Notes: generated from the letters alone by a model not told the origin. DNA of 64,000 nucleotides from Pseudomonas taeanensis MS-3 (GCF_000498575.2 NZ_AWSQ01000005.1:1-64000), one strand, 5' to 3'. Shown: positions 8,583 through 17,472, numbered from the stretch's first letter. Translations and numbers: made by a program.

Positions 8583-10694
8583 ATGAGAGCTAAAGGAATT
8601 TCTGTGGCTGATAATAGTATGTCACCCGTGCGCCTCAAGCTTCGTTTTAAGAACTGGACCGTCGTTCTTGGCGTTTTTTTTGTATTACAACTGCTGCCTA
8701 TTTGGGCCCTGACGTCTGGTCAGCCGCCGACCATCGTCTTGGGGTTGTCGGTGCTGGTGTTGCTATTCACGATGCCGCTGGCTCTATATGGCATGAGCAG
8801 CATTAACCGGACCATTACCCATTTGGCCGAAGACAGTCGATTAATCCGCGAGCTGGATTTTTCCGGACCACGTCCTAAAGCTTCGATGTTTTACGAAGTG
8901 GACGCTTTGAATCGCAATCATGCACAGATGAAAACCGCGCTTCAAAGTCAGACCCAGAGGCTCCAAGAGACTCAGTTGAAACTCTCCAGTCTGGTGGAAA
9001 ACGGTCTGTTGCTGTCCTCCGAGCGCGACCGAGAAACGTTGCTCAGGCACATTCTCATGGAGGGTAAGCGGATTTGTAACGCCGAAGCCGCGACCATGTA
9101 TCTCAAGACGGAGCAGAATACGTTGCGTTTTGAATTGCGCTCGATGGAGGACGTCTTGCCCTCTTTTGAGATTCCGCTATACGACCCCGTAAGTGGAAAG
9201 CCCAACGAAAATCATGTTTCAACGTTTGCTGCGTTACATGGCCAAACGGTGGTTATTGATGATGTATATAAGGAAACCCGCTTCGACTTGAGCGGTACTC
9301 GTCATTTCGATGGCCAGTCTGGTTATCGCACTGTGTCGATGGTGACTGTGCCACTGGCCGCTCGACAGAACGAAGTGATTGGTGTGCTGCAGTTCATGAA
9401 TGCGCTGGACCCGCATACCGGTGAAGTGATCGCCTTTCCACCGCAAGAGTTGTCCTTTATCGAAGCGCTGGCCTCGCAGGCCGCTGTTGCCCTGGAAAAC
9501 CATAACCTGATTGATTCGCAGAGGGCTTTGATCGATTCCATGATCGAGATTCTCGCGGGTGCCATCGATGCAAAAAGTCCTTACACCGGAGCCCATTGTG
9601 AGCGTGTACCAGACTTGGCACTGATGCTCGCCGAAGAAGCATGTTCGGTCAGCGAAGGTCCTCTTGCGGATTTTTCGTTCAATACTGCGGACGAATGGCG
9701 GGAGTTTCGTATCGGGGCTTGGTTGCATGATTGCGGCAAGATCACCACGCCGGAGCACGTTGTCGACAAGGCGACCAAGCTGGAGACCATTTATAACCGT
9801 ATTCATGAAGTGCGCATGCGCTATGAAGTGCTTTTGCGCGATGCGCAAATCGTCCGCCTCGAAGCTATCTGTTCTGGGAAAAATGAAGCAGAGGTCGATC
9901 GCGAGTACGAGCGCCTCGCTGAACAGTTGCGCAACGAATTTGCATTTGTCGCCGAGTGCAATATTGGTGGTGAAGTCATGGCTCAGGAGCGAGTGGACGC
10001 GCTGGAGAAAATTGCCGAGCGAACCTGGCTGCGCTATTTCGATGATCGACTCGGTTTGTCACAAGCCGAACTGGCACGTGTTGATTGCCAGCCGGCTGCG
10101 GTCCTGCCGGTACAAGAGCGGGTACTTGCGGATAAGCCACAACACATTACCCCGCGCCCAGCGAGCAAAGCGCTTGATCCCAAATATGGTTTCAAGGTCA
10201 GCGTGCCGGAACATCTGTTCAATTTAGGCGAGTTGTATAACCTCAGCATCAGCCGCGGCACCTTGACCGACGAAGAACGGTTCAAGATCAACGAGCACAT
10301 TATTCAGACCATCGTAATGCTGGAGAATCTGCCGCTGCCATCGAACCTCCGACGGGTGCCGGAGTACGCCGGTACGCACCATGAAACCCTCCTGGGCACA
10401 GGGTATCCACGCAAACTCGATAAAGACCAGCTATCCATTCCCGCGCGAATCATGGCTATTGCCGATGTGTTCGAGGCGCTTACCGCATCCGACCGACCTT
10501 ACAAAAAAGCCAAGAAACTATCCGAGTCCGTACGAATTCTTGCCAACCTACGGGATAAGGGGCATATCGACGCTGACTTGTTCGCTTTGTTTTTACGGTC
10601 GGGTTTACCGATGCGTTATGCCAAGCGGCATCTTCATCTTGATCAGATAGATGAAATCGACGTCGAGTGCTACCTGCTGAGCGAGTCCGCCTGA
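8583..10694 (+). CDS. membrane GAF/HD-GYP protein, probable c-di-GMP phosphodiesterase, with long insertion in the HD-GYP core
   Basis: A 703-residue protein. Two membrane helices (about 27-45 and 50-70) are followed by a linker and coiled coil (about 85-135), a GAF domain (about 145-310), and an HD-GYP domain. The catalytic pair is His382-Asp383 (WLHDCGK) and the signature is HHETLLGTGYP with GYP at 607-609. HD-GYP proteins degrade cyclic di-GMP. Canonical members have about 65 residues between HD and GYP; here there are about 225, including a charged helical insert. The start is ATG 8583 (AGGA 9 bases upstream) or GTG 8604 (AAAGGA closer). The gene is divergent from the FecR-domain gene. 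Confidence 0.88.
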   Translation: MRAKGISVADNSMSPVRLKLRFKNWTVVLGVFFVLQLLPIWALTSGQPPTIVLGLSVLVLLFTMPLALYGMSSINRTITHLAEDSRLIRELDFSGPRPKASMFYEVDALNRNHAQMKTALQSQTQRLQETQLKLSSLVENGLLLSSERDRETLLRHILMEGKRICNAEAATMYLKTEQNTLRFELRSMEDVLPSFEIPLYDPVSGKPNENHVSTFAALHGQTVVIDDVYKETRFDLSGTRHFDGQSGYRTVSMVTVPLAARQNEVIGVLQFMNALDPHTGEVIAFPPQELSFIEALASQAAVALENHNLIDSQRALIDSMIEILAGAIDAKSPYTGAHCERVPDLALMLAEEACSVSEGPLADFSFNTADEWREFRIGAWLHDCGKITTPEHVVDKATKLETIYNRIHEVRMRYEVLLRDAQIVRLEAICSGKNEAEVDREYERLAEQLRNEFAFVAECNIGGEVMAQERVDALEKIAERTWLRYFDDRLGLSQAELARVDCQPAAVLPVQERVLADKPQHITPRPASKALDPKYGFKVSVPEHLFNLGELYNLSISRGTLTDEERFKINEHIIQTIVMLENLPLPSNLRRVPEYAGTHHETLLGTGYPRKLDKDQLSIPARIMAIADVFEALTASDRPYKKAKKLSESVRILANLRDKGHIDADLFALFLRSGLPMRYAKRHLHLDQIDEIDVECYLLSESA

Positions 10695-10695
10695 A

Positions 10696-10725
10696 CCAAC
10701 CTATAAGGTGCACTCATAGGGTTGG
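10696..10725 (+). terminator. stem-loop after the GAF/HD-GYP gene
   Basis: CCAACCTAT pairs with ATAGGGTTGG (one bulged G) around an 11-base loop, starting 2 bases after the stop codon. There is no strong U-run. It may be a weak terminator or an mRNA 3' end stabiliser. Confidence 0.4.
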
Positions 10726-11074
10726 ATGCAGTATTTGTTGTACCGATTTCGATTTAGCGGCCACTCTCCGCCCCATGAAAGCCTGGCTGGAGCTAAAGCC
10801 GGGGAGGCTTGGCGCCCACAGTGCCTGTAACAAAACCAGCCCTCGAAACACTAAACCTCATAGAGCGTTGATCGTTGAGTCACAGCGGCAGCGCAAGTAA
10901 CAAGGGAGGTGGTGCCGACCAAACAGGCATAGCCTACCCCAGGCACAGGGAAGTGCCGCCCATTTAGTGTAGTCCCCTTAGGTGAAAATCATCGTGCTAG
11001 AGCAAGCACGCGAGAGCCGACTGGGGGCATCTCAAGCTGATCAGTTTCAGTGCTTAGCTCAGGAGGCGAGTGGC
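10726..11074. other. 349-base intergenic region
   Basis: No convincing gene. It presumably holds the promoter of the second HD-GYP gene. A continuous frame enters from GTG 10982, but the strong ribosome-binding site AGGAGG at 11061 points to a start at 11075, so 10982-11074 is treated as leader. Confidence 0.4.
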
Positions 11075-12049
11075 ATGCTGTCGAATCTAGTGAAGTGGCT
11101 GACAGGGGCGGCAAAGACTGCTGAGGCGAGTATGCCGCCGCCACACAATGCCCTGCTCAACAGCTTGCTGGTAATGGCGTGGTTCGTCGAGTCACGCGAT
11201 CCCTATACCGGCGGGCATCTATGGAGGGTTTCGCGCTTTGCCAAGATATTGTCCGAGGCCTTGGAGCTGCCAGTTGCCGAAGTGGCAAGGATCAGTTTAG
11301 GAGGGTTTCTCCACGATCTGGGCAAGATTGGCATTCCCGATGCCATTCTGCGCAAGCCTACTGCGCTGACCGAAGAAGAGTATGCACTGATGCGCACCCA
11401 TCCTGAGATAGGTTGGCGCATGCTCGCGGGCCACCCTTTGGCCGGACTGGTCAAAGAGGCCGTTTATAGCCATCACGAACGCCCGGATGGCTTGGGTTAT
11501 CCGCGCGGCCTGACACTCCAAGAAATTCCTCTTGAGGCCCGCATAGTGGGGATTTGCGATGCCTTCGATGCCATGACCAGCAGCCGGCCATACCGTTCAG
11601 GCATGAGTCGTGGGCAGGCGCTGGCCATTTTGCATAGCCAGAGTGGTAAGCAATTCGACAGCCCATTGTGCAAGCGCTTCATTGCCCTTGGACGGGCTGG
11701 CGCGCTGGACCATGTGATGGGACATTCCGATGATGGCATTCCCCTGCAGGAATGCCCGATGTGTGGCCCTACCTTGGTCGTCAGGCGTGAGCAGCAGCCA
11801 GGCGAGCATATTTTTTGCCGTAACTGTGGCGGTGATTTCATCTTGCACAACACTGACCAGCAGGGACTGAGCGCCCAGCCCACCGGTCAGCAAGGGGAGG
11901 TCAGGGATCTTCAACCCGAAGCCGATATTCCCTTGATCAAGCGAGTGCTGGACGAGGCTATGTCGCGCATGCCTATTGCCGAATTACTAGCATTCCCCTT
12001 GCTGAACGCGAGGAGCGACGTCGTGGCGAATCGCAAGGTGCTCAGTTGA
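11075..12049 (+). CDS. cytosolic HD-GYP phosphodiesterase with C-terminal zinc ribbon
   Basis: A 324-residue protein. The HD-GYP domain fills about residues 25-205 with canonical spacing: H80-D81 (FLHDLGKIGIPD), HHERPDGLGYP (GYP at 141-143), then DAFDAMTSSRPYR. It should hydrolyse cyclic di-GMP. A zinc-ribbon-like segment follows, with C227/C230 (CPMC) and C248/C251 (CRNC), then a helical tail. The metal knuckle is an uncommon addition. ATG 11075 was chosen because AGGAGG lies 8 bases upstream. No membrane segment is seen. The stop codon overlaps the start of the NrtS-like gene. Confidence 0.9.
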   Translation: MLSNLVKWLTGAAKTAEASMPPPHNALLNSLLVMAWFVESRDPYTGGHLWRVSRFAKILSEALELPVAEVARISLGGFLHDLGKIGIPDAILRKPTALTEEEYALMRTHPEIGWRMLAGHPLAGLVKEAVYSHHERPDGLGYPRGLTLQEIPLEARIVGICDAFDAMTSSRPYRSGMSRGQALAILHSQSGKQFDSPLCKRFIALGRAGALDHVMGHSDDGIPLQECPMCGPTLVVRREQQPGEHIFCRNCGGDFILHNTDQQGLSAQPTGQQGEVRDLQPEADIPLIKRVLDEAMSRMPIAELLAFPLLNARSDVVANRKVLS

Positions 12050-12303
12050 GGCGCTGGTGGCGGATTTGGCTGCAACCAGCACTCCTGCTAGGGTCGGCCA
12101 AGGTCGCCTTGATCGTAGGCACGCTGCTGAATCTGATCAATCAGGGCGATGTGCTGTGGGGGCAGGGGATAGTATCGGCCTGGCATTTACTGTTGAACTA
12201 TCTAGTCCCGTTCGGCGTTTCCAGCTTCAGTGCGGCTCAACAGGAGTGGCGCCGTAGCGGTGGGCTATCTGGCCCTGAGAATTCCTCCAAGACATGGCGC
12301 TGA
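12046..12303 (+). CDS. nrtS: NrtS-like nitrate/nitrite transport small membrane protein
   Basis: An 85-residue protein with two predicted membrane helices (about 10-30 and 44-60). The segments SAKVALIVGTLLNLINQGD and LLLNYLVPFGVSSFSA match the NrtS family of small nitrate/nitrite transporters described in cyanobacteria and other bacteria. It starts at TTG 12046, overlapping the TGA stop of the HD-GYP gene (TTGA), with AAGGTG upstream. Expression is therefore likely coupled to the upstream gene. The functional reason for coupling a c-di-GMP enzyme with NrtS is unknown. There is no other candidate start nearby. Confidence 0.7.
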   Translation: MRRWWRIWLQPALLLGSAKVALIVGTLLNLINQGDVLWGQGIVSAWHLLLNYLVPFGVSSFSAAQQEWRRSGGLSGPENSSKTWR

Positions 12304-12467
12304 CCTTACATTCAACGCCCCGTACCCGGTAGGGCAAAACCAAGGTCGAGCCCGCTGCGGATCTAGATCAGCGTAGATTTACACAACACCCTTAAATATG
12401 GGCTAACTGTCTATGAGCCAGCAAGCGGCCATTGAGCACCGAGTTGGCCTAAAACGGATCCGTCAAT
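12304..12467. other. intergenic region between convergent genes
   Basis: About 160 bases between the NrtS-like gene and the anti-sigma gene. No gene or strong terminator hairpin was identified. Confidence 0.3.
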
Positions 12468-12695
12468 TTATTCGCGAGGCTTGTTCAGTTTTTCCAGAAT
12501 AGCCTGCGGGTCGACGGACTGACCGTTCAGTGAAGTTTGCTGCAGTACTTCTGAAGTAACCTTGAGCTGCTCGATGTAGAGACTGCAGCGTGAACATTTG
12601 TGCATGTGCATGAATACCGCCAGGCGGGTGCGCAAGCCCAACTGTCCGTCGATGATGTCTGAGCCCAATTCCGACATTTCTCGGCAGGTCAGCAT
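12468..12695 (-). CDS. zinc-finger anti-sigma factor (zf-HC2)
   Basis: A 75-residue protein. The segment FMHMHKCSRCSLYIEQL carries the H-x3-C-x2-C motif of the anti-sigma zinc finger, preceded by MLTCREMSELGSDIIDG, which is typical of the zf-HC2 start. There is no membrane helix, so it is a soluble anti-sigma factor. It overlaps the 3' end of the sigma factor gene by 7 bases, which fits translational coupling and stoichiometric binding of sigma. Such short soluble members often sense redox or metal state through the zinc site. Confidence 0.85.
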   Translation of the reverse strand: MLTCREMSELGSDIIDGQLGLRTRLAVFMHMHKCSRCSLYIEQLKVTSEVLQQTSLNGQSVDPQAILEKLNKPRE

Positions 12696-13294
12696 GTTCC
12701 TACCTCCTCGAAGTGATTGAGCATGGCGTGCATACGTTGGCGTCCACGGTGCAACAAGACGCGAATATTGCCCTCAAGCAGACCGAGTGCCTGAGCTATT
12801 TCTGCGTAATCGAGCCCGGCCAGCTCACGCATGATCACCACGCTTTGTTGGTCATCAGGTAACTTGTGCAGATGTTTGCGTATGCACTCCTGTAGCTCTT
12901 CTTGGCTGAGTAGTTCCTCAGGAGTGTCATGGTGCCATTGCGCGGGAAGTACATCCCAGGCGCCTTGCTCATTAAAGCGCGAGGCGATGGGTGAGCCAGG
13001 GTCGCTCCCCCAGCTGTCCAGGGAAACCTCGCGCTTGCCCTTACGTGTCAGGGCGTGCGCCTCGTTGATCGCGATTCGAGCGAGCCAGGTGCGCAGTTTG
13101 GATCGCCCTTCAAACCCGTTGATCGCAGCCATGGCTTTCAACCAGGTTTCCTGGGCCACATCATCTGCCAGTTGCGGCCCTACTAGTGGAACTGCCATGG
13201 CAACCAGAAAAGCATGATGCTGCTTGATGATGGCCTCGAAAGCGCTTGTATCGCCCTCGCGCAAGCGCTTGAGCAATCCTTGTTCTTCGTCCAT
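12689..13294 (-). CDS. ECF-family RNA polymerase sigma factor
   Basis: A 201-residue group 4 sigma factor. Region 2 reads FEAIIKQHHAFLVAMAVPLVG then DDVAQETWLKAMAAINGFEGRSKLRTWLARIAINEA (about 20-85). Region 4 reads LHKLPDDQQSVVIMRELAGLDYAEIAQALGLLEGNIRVLLHRGRQRM (about 143-190). The linker of about 55 residues is acidic. The following zf-HC2 gene is its presumed antagonist. The regulon cannot be read from the sequence. The start at ATG 13294 (MDEEQGLLKRLREGD) fits the family. Confidence 0.92.
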   Translation of the reverse strand: MDEEQGLLKRLREGDTSAFEAIIKQHHAFLVAMAVPLVGPQLADDVAQETWLKAMAAINGFEGRSKLRTWLARIAINEAHALTRKGKREVSLDSWGSDPGSPIASRFNEQGAWDVLPAQWHHDTPEELLSQEELQECIRKHLHKLPDDQQSVVIMRELAGLDYAEIAQALGLLEGNIRVLLHRGRQRMHAMLNHFEEVGTC

Positions 13295-13668
13295 CTGCTC
13301 CTCCCATGCCTTGCGGCGATCTCCTCAGCAGTAATCAGCGCGGCAATAGTCTGTAGCTAGGGTTAGAAGCTTCGTATGCATTTTTGTTACAACTGAATGC
13401 CGAAGCAAATGGGTAGTAGAGTGGCCTGCAAATGTTCTTGAAACAAGGCTTTGTAGCCGTTGCCCAGTTGGGATCGATTCGAAGTGTGCCGCTTTATGGC
13501 GATAAGAAGCGCCGGGTAAGTTGCCTGTGCAGAAGTGTAGCCCTGAATAGCTGGTGGAATATCAGACAAAACGCTGAAAGCAAAGAGCGTAGTGATTGCC
13601 AGTCACTACGCCTTTATCTTAGGTGGAGGTCAAAGCCAGGAAGGCATTGCGGCCACCTCCCTCAAGGG
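13295..13668. other. 374-base intergenic region upstream of the sigma operon
   Basis: The region lies between the sigma factor gene (start 13294) and the end of the carboxypeptidase gene (13669). Short frames here have no coding character. It contains the stem-loop at 13587-13611 and a second inverted repeat, AGGTGG/CCACCT, at 13621-13626 and 13653-13658. The sigma operon promoter must lie here; an autoregulatory ECF motif was not identified. Confidence 0.4.
13587..13611 (-). terminator. perfect 9-bp stem-loop downstream of the carboxypeptidase gene
   Basis: GCGTAGTGA and TCACTACGC pair exactly around a 7-base loop, flanked by AAAG on the left and CTTT on the right. It lies about 58 bases past the carboxypeptidase stop codon (minus strand) and is the best terminator candidate for that gene. 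It could also insulate the sigma operon promoter. Confidence 0.6.
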
Positions 13669-15867
13669 TTATGGAATGTAGACGCTGTAATCCTCCACTT
13701 CCCCATAGTTGTAAGTGCCACAGGCGTTGGGTGCAGTGTTGTAGCGCATGGCCACGCGCATGGTGGTTTTACCGTTGGATGCCCCGGCGGGAATGCTCAG
13801 AACTCCGTTGATCACCGAGGTGCTGGCACTGCCTGAACTGAACACCTGTTCCCCGGTGTCGCTGAAATCACCGTCCTTGTTCAGATCGATCCACACTTTC
13901 CAATACTGTTTATAGGCGCTGCCGGAAAACTGGGGCGTGAGGCTCAGGCTGTTATTGCCACGCTGCACATTGATCTGCTTGCTGGTGAAGTCGCTATAGG
14001 TCGTGGCGCCTGAGGGGTTACTGGCGCCGCCGACTTGGACATTGCCAATCCACTCATAATTGGCGCTGCCGCTGGCGGCGCTGCAATACTGCGCTGGCGG
14101 AGTCCCGCCGTCCTTATTGATCACCAAGAAGCTAGCGCTGACTGCCCCCCAAGTATTCGAGCTATCGCGGCCGCGGACATATACCAGATGTTTGCCTTCG
14201 CTAAGGCCGGCGGTGATGAGCCCACCGCTGAAAGCCTCAGTAGTAGAGTTGAAGCTGCCGTCACTGGCCAGCAAGGCGGCAGGCGTCGCGCCGGACTCCC
14301 ATGGGGCTTGGTCGATGTAGTACTCCACGGCATTGATCGCTTGGGTGCTTTCTGTGCCGTTGCTGTTGTTGAAGCGTGCGTCGCTTACCGTGCCGCTAAG
14401 GGTGACCTCGGTACCGGCAGGCACCCCAGTCGTGCCCGCCGAGCCACTTAGACTGACGGAAGTTACATCAGGGCCGGCAGCGGTGATGTAGGGCGTTCTC
14501 ACAACTTTTGCGGCGTAGATCAGCGCCGGCAGGTTGTTGGGTTTGATGGTGTTGTTATAGGTACTGCAGTTCTGGAAGAACTGAGTGCCCAACTCGAAGG
14601 TGAAAGCCGCTACGCCGAGTTCGCCGTAACTGATGCCGTCGCTGGTGCCATCGGTGGGGTAGAGGCCGATGGATTGCTGCGGGCTATAACCGTTGAAGAA
14701 GGCAAACTTGCGTCCCAGGGTCTGCAGGGCGCTGCCATTGGGAGCCAGATTGCTGGTATCGCCCCAAGGCCATAGCACCAGCTCACTGTAGCTGTGCACA
14801 TCCAGATGGATGCCGCTGGTATCGCTAGGCGCCGCATCGTTCAGGCCGGGACCCCGGCGATCCGGCCACAGGCTGCGCACATAGTTCTCGAGTGCCTGAA
14901 TCTCCGGTTCGGAGCCTGCGCTTGGACCGCGATAGGTGTCGTTGCACTGACTGCCGCTGGAGCCCTGTCCGTTGGTGCTGTTCCAGCCAAAGCTGAAGTT
15001 GCGGTTGAGGTCGGCGCCACGGTTGTTGCTGTTGGTACCGCAGTAGTTCTGGTTGGCATTCTTGCGCCAGGACAGTCCGGTCTCCGCCTTCTTGCGGCCG
15101 TCCGGGTTGGCCATCAGCATGATATGCACTTCGTGGTTATCGAGAATCCAGGTGGCATCGGCGTCTTCGCCATAGCCATCGACCAGCCAGCGAGCAAAGT
15201 CCAGCGTCAATGCGGCAGTGGTGTATTCACGGGCGTGAATGGCGCTGTTGATGAACAGCTTGGGTTTGTTGCCGCCCTTGGTCTGGTTGGTCAGCTTCAG
15301 TACGCGCATGTCGTAGCCGCCCTGATTGCTGCTCTTCTCCCAGGAATCGCCGACGTCCAACCACTGTGCCAGGGTCGGCTTGCTGCTGGCCATCTCAGCG
15401 GCCACCGCAAAGGTTTCTTCCACCGTGGCGTAGCAGGAGTAGCCAGGAATGCCGCTGATGCTGGCACTGGCGGCTTCCATGCTACTGCTGACCGCCGCCT
15501 GGCTTTTCAGCTGCAACCGGTTCTGCATATTGGTCAGCACCTGGTTGCGCTTCTCGATGAACTCCGTGGCCGGAGCAAATGTGAAGCCGAACACCTGCAG
15601 CTTCTGCATCTCTTCGTCGTTCAGTTCCATGACCAGATAACCATTGTCGTAATGCGACTCGAGCATCTGGCCGTGGAAGCTGATGGCTGCCTTGCGGGCG
15701 ATCTCCTTGCTGGGAAAAAACGCCTTGTATATCTGGCTGGTTGCCTTTTCCTGCTCGAGCAGCAGAAAGTCATCCTGCGGAGCGCTGGTGGCAGCAAGCG
15801 CCAGGCTGGTATTTACACCAGCCACCAAAAGGGCGATAGCAGACAAGGTATGTAGAGCTGTCTTCAT
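13669..15867 (-). CDS. secreted M14 zinc carboxypeptidase with C-terminal GEVED domain
   Basis: A 732-residue exported peptidase. The signal peptide is residues 1-25 (LSAIALLVAGVNTSLALA). A prodomain-like stretch leads to an M14 catalytic domain (about 145-450): zinc ligands His211 and Glu214 in INSAIHAREY, substrate-binding RGADLNRNF, the third ligand His in DVHSYSE, and catalytic Glu425 in TFELGTQFF. An Ig-like segment follows (about 465-590), then a C-terminal GEVED domain ending in NYGEVEDYSVYIP, often found on secreted enzymes. It should trim C-terminal residues from extracellular proteins. Secretion beyond the periplasm is likely but no route is shown here. Confidence 0.92.
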   Translation of the reverse strand: MKTALHTLSAIALLVAGVNTSLALAATSAPQDDFLLLEQEKATSQIYKAFFPSKEIARKAAISFHGQMLESHYDNGYLVMELNDEEMQKLQVFGFTFAPATEFIEKRNQVLTNMQNRLQLKSQAAVSSSMEAASASISGIPGYSCYATVEETFAVAAEMASSKPTLAQWLDVGDSWEKSSNQGGYDMRVLKLTNQTKGGNKPKLFINSAIHAREYTTAALTLDFARWLVDGYGEDADATWILDNHEVHIMLMANPDGRKKAETGLSWRKNANQNYCGTNSNNRGADLNRNFSFGWNSTNGQGSSGSQCNDTYRGPSAGSEPEIQALENYVRSLWPDRRGPGLNDAAPSDTSGIHLDVHSYSELVLWPWGDTSNLAPNGSALQTLGRKFAFFNGYSPQQSIGLYPTDGTSDGISYGELGVAAFTFELGTQFFQNCSTYNNTIKPNNLPALIYAAKVVRTPYITAAGPDVTSVSLSGSAGTTGVPAGTEVTLSGTVSDARFNNSNGTESTQAINAVEYYIDQAPWESGATPAALLASDGSFNSTTEAFSGGLITAGLSEGKHLVYVRGRDSSNTWGAVSASFLVINKDGGTPPAQYCSAASGSANYEWIGNVQVGGASNPSGATTYSDFTSKQINVQRGNNSLSLTPQFSGSAYKQYWKVWIDLNKDGDFSDTGEQVFSSGSASTSVINGVLSIPAGASNGKTTMRVAMRYNTAPNACGTYNYGEVEDYSVYIP

Positions 15868-16347
15868 TATTCAGTTCCTTCGAATAAAGTTGTTCGACGA
15901 AGCGGGATAGGCTTCGCGATTAGAAGAGTTCTTATGGAACTCAAGGTGGTGCAGGGGAATGCATTCCGCTGCCAGCCCGAAACGTGGTCAATACTTCCTA
16001 CATTGACCATGCGCGTCTGGTGGTACCAGTAATGGCAGGCAACCGTTGCAAAGTAGAAGTGCTCTAATTAGCTGTCAATTGCCGGTAAAGTGACAGGATT
16101 TGGTGGCTATTAGGGCATTTCTTGCTGCATTTCTGTCAGTCTGTAAGGCGTGTTTAAGAAGGGGGGCAAAGGCGCGCTTAGAGCTGGGTAGCGGCCGATT
16201 AAGCGAATCAACCTGTTATCACCGCTAAAGCGCTGTTGTTGAGTTAAAGAGGGTACTGGTCAAATAACTGACTCGGCCGTCGAGTTGGCAGAACAGCGGA
16301 AAATTTGCGCAACGGAAGTGTCGAGTCGATCACGGAGATATAAGGAT
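15868..16347. other. 480-base intergenic region between divergent genes
   Basis: This region divides the carboxypeptidase gene from the small lipoprotein gene. It probably holds both promoters. A 6-bp hairpin CGAAGC/GCTTCG (15898-15903 with 15911-15916) lies in the presumed leader of the carboxypeptidase mRNA. A frame running in from 16285 is read as leader because the ribosome-binding site favours 16348. Nothing else is recognised. Confidence 0.4.
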
Positions 16348-16833
16348 ATGTCGCAATCAGGAAAAACATGGCAGCGCACGATGTGTAGGCGAATCGCCGC
16401 CTGCGGTCTGGCCACAGTACTCACAGCTTGTGCCATCGCCGAACCCTTACCGACGTTGCCGGTCGAGGCTCAACTGCTGGCACAACAATGGCAGGCGATG
16501 CGCGCCAGGCCCGGACATTTTGCCGGGGGGGAGTGGGATGACCAGGTCGACAAATGGCAGGGCGCCAAACATCAACTGATGCAGCAGTTGTTCGATCTGG
16601 CCTGGGGGGACCGCTATGACGTAGCGCAGCTACGCGCACTTCTCGGCGCCCCCGACAGGGTATGGACACCAGCGGCAGATGAATATGCCAACTGGCTGCG
16701 CATGACCGAGTGGCATGGCCAGCCAGCCGGCGAACTCTGGGCCTACGCCTGGCGCGGCCAGCACGATCAACTACTGTTCGCGGTGGAGAGCGGCCAGGTG
16801 AGGGCGGCGGGGTGGTTGTTGATGTATGAGTAG
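16348..16833 (+). CDS. small lipoprotein of unknown function
   Basis: A 161-residue protein. ATG 16348 is preferred, with GGAG and AAGG just upstream; ATG 16381 (MCRRIAACG) is the alternative. The signal segment MCRRIAACGLATVLTAC ends in the lipobox LTAC. The mature part is rich in Trp and Gln, with a repeated pattern around LAWGDRYDVAQLRALLGAPDRVW, which resembles proteins that assess a lookup-like GAPD/W motif, but no family was recognised. It stands alone next to the end of the T6SS locus (converging with the immunity gene at 16885), so a T6SS role should not be assumed. Confidence 0.65.
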   Translation: MSQSGKTWQRTMCRRIAACGLATVLTACAIAEPLPTLPVEAQLLAQQWQAMRARPGHFAGGEWDDQVDKWQGAKHQLMQQLFDLAWGDRYDVAQLRALLGAPDRVWTPAADEYANWLRMTEWHGQPAGELWAYAWRGQHDQLLFAVESGQVRAAGWLLMYE

Positions 16834-16884
16834 TGGGGGGATTAGGCGGCTTGATAAATGAATCTGCCTCCTTATCGCTCGTTG

Positions 16885-17472
16885 CTATTTGTCTTGAAGA
16901 GCTAAATATTTTTTAATATCACTGGCGTTTTTGTAGGCGCAGGTAACTATTTTACTATCTTCAAGGTAGAGTCCCTCATAGCAATTCTGGAGCTTGGAGT
17001 CCTGAAGGTCACCAGGGAAGAAATTCAATGACAATTTATCCCCTTCCGAAATAACAGAAAGCTCCATTGCTGTGTATGAAAGTCCTTCAAAAATCCGATT
17101 TGAAACCACAGTTTTCATCAGCACATACATCGATCGCCCAGCTCTCTCAGGAGTTTTCCAGTCGTAAAAAAATACTGAGGAAACATGATCGCCTTCCACC
17201 TTCCAAACGTACTTAAGTTCAGGTGTAAGTGGCTGAACTTGAAAATAATAGATTTCACCAGTTGCTACGTGAGTATTTTCGATGCTTTTTTTGAAGTTAT
17301 TTTTCAAAAACAGCACGGCCATTTTTTTACCTGCATCAGAAACTATTATTGGAGGGTGAAGTTCTCCGACATAACGCGGATCGCTACCGCCAGCTGCTAA
17401 AGCCTGCGTCGTCGCAGAAAAGGTGATTTGCAGAATAAGTATCTGCCTAAATATCTTTAAAAATTTGTTCAA
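16885..17472 (-). CDS. predicted periplasmic immunity protein for the adjacent GH19 effector
   Basis: About 195 residues. TTG 17472 is preferred because AGAGGA lies 9 bases upstream and the product then begins with a signal peptide (FLKIFRQILILQITFSATTQALA). The frame also stays open to an ATG at 17529. The start overlaps the 3' end of the effector gene by 26 bases. The body has no family I recognise. The gene is clearly more AT-rich than the T6SS core. Position directly after a predicted peptidoglycan hydrolase, plus export to the periplasm, fits an immunity role. This is inference from context. Confidence 0.6.
   Translation of the reverse strand: MNKFLKIFRQILILQITFSATTQALAAGGSDPRYVGELHPPIIVSDAGKKMAVLFLKNNFKKSIENTHVATGEIYYFQVQPLTPELKYVWKVEGDHVSSVFFYDWKTPERAGRSMYVLMKTVVSNRIFEGLSYTAMELSVISEGDKLSLNFFPGDLQDSKLQNCYEGLYLEDSKIVTCAYKNASDIKKYLALQDK

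Noticed and set aside
13432..13836. 134-codon frame upstream and antisense of the carboxypeptidase 3' end
   Set aside because: It overlaps a real gene and a stem-loop, has no ribosome-binding site and no recognisable domain.
14794..15855. 353-codon open frame on the plus strand
   Set aside because: Antisense to the M14 carboxypeptidase gene, which has a signal peptide and all catalytic residues.
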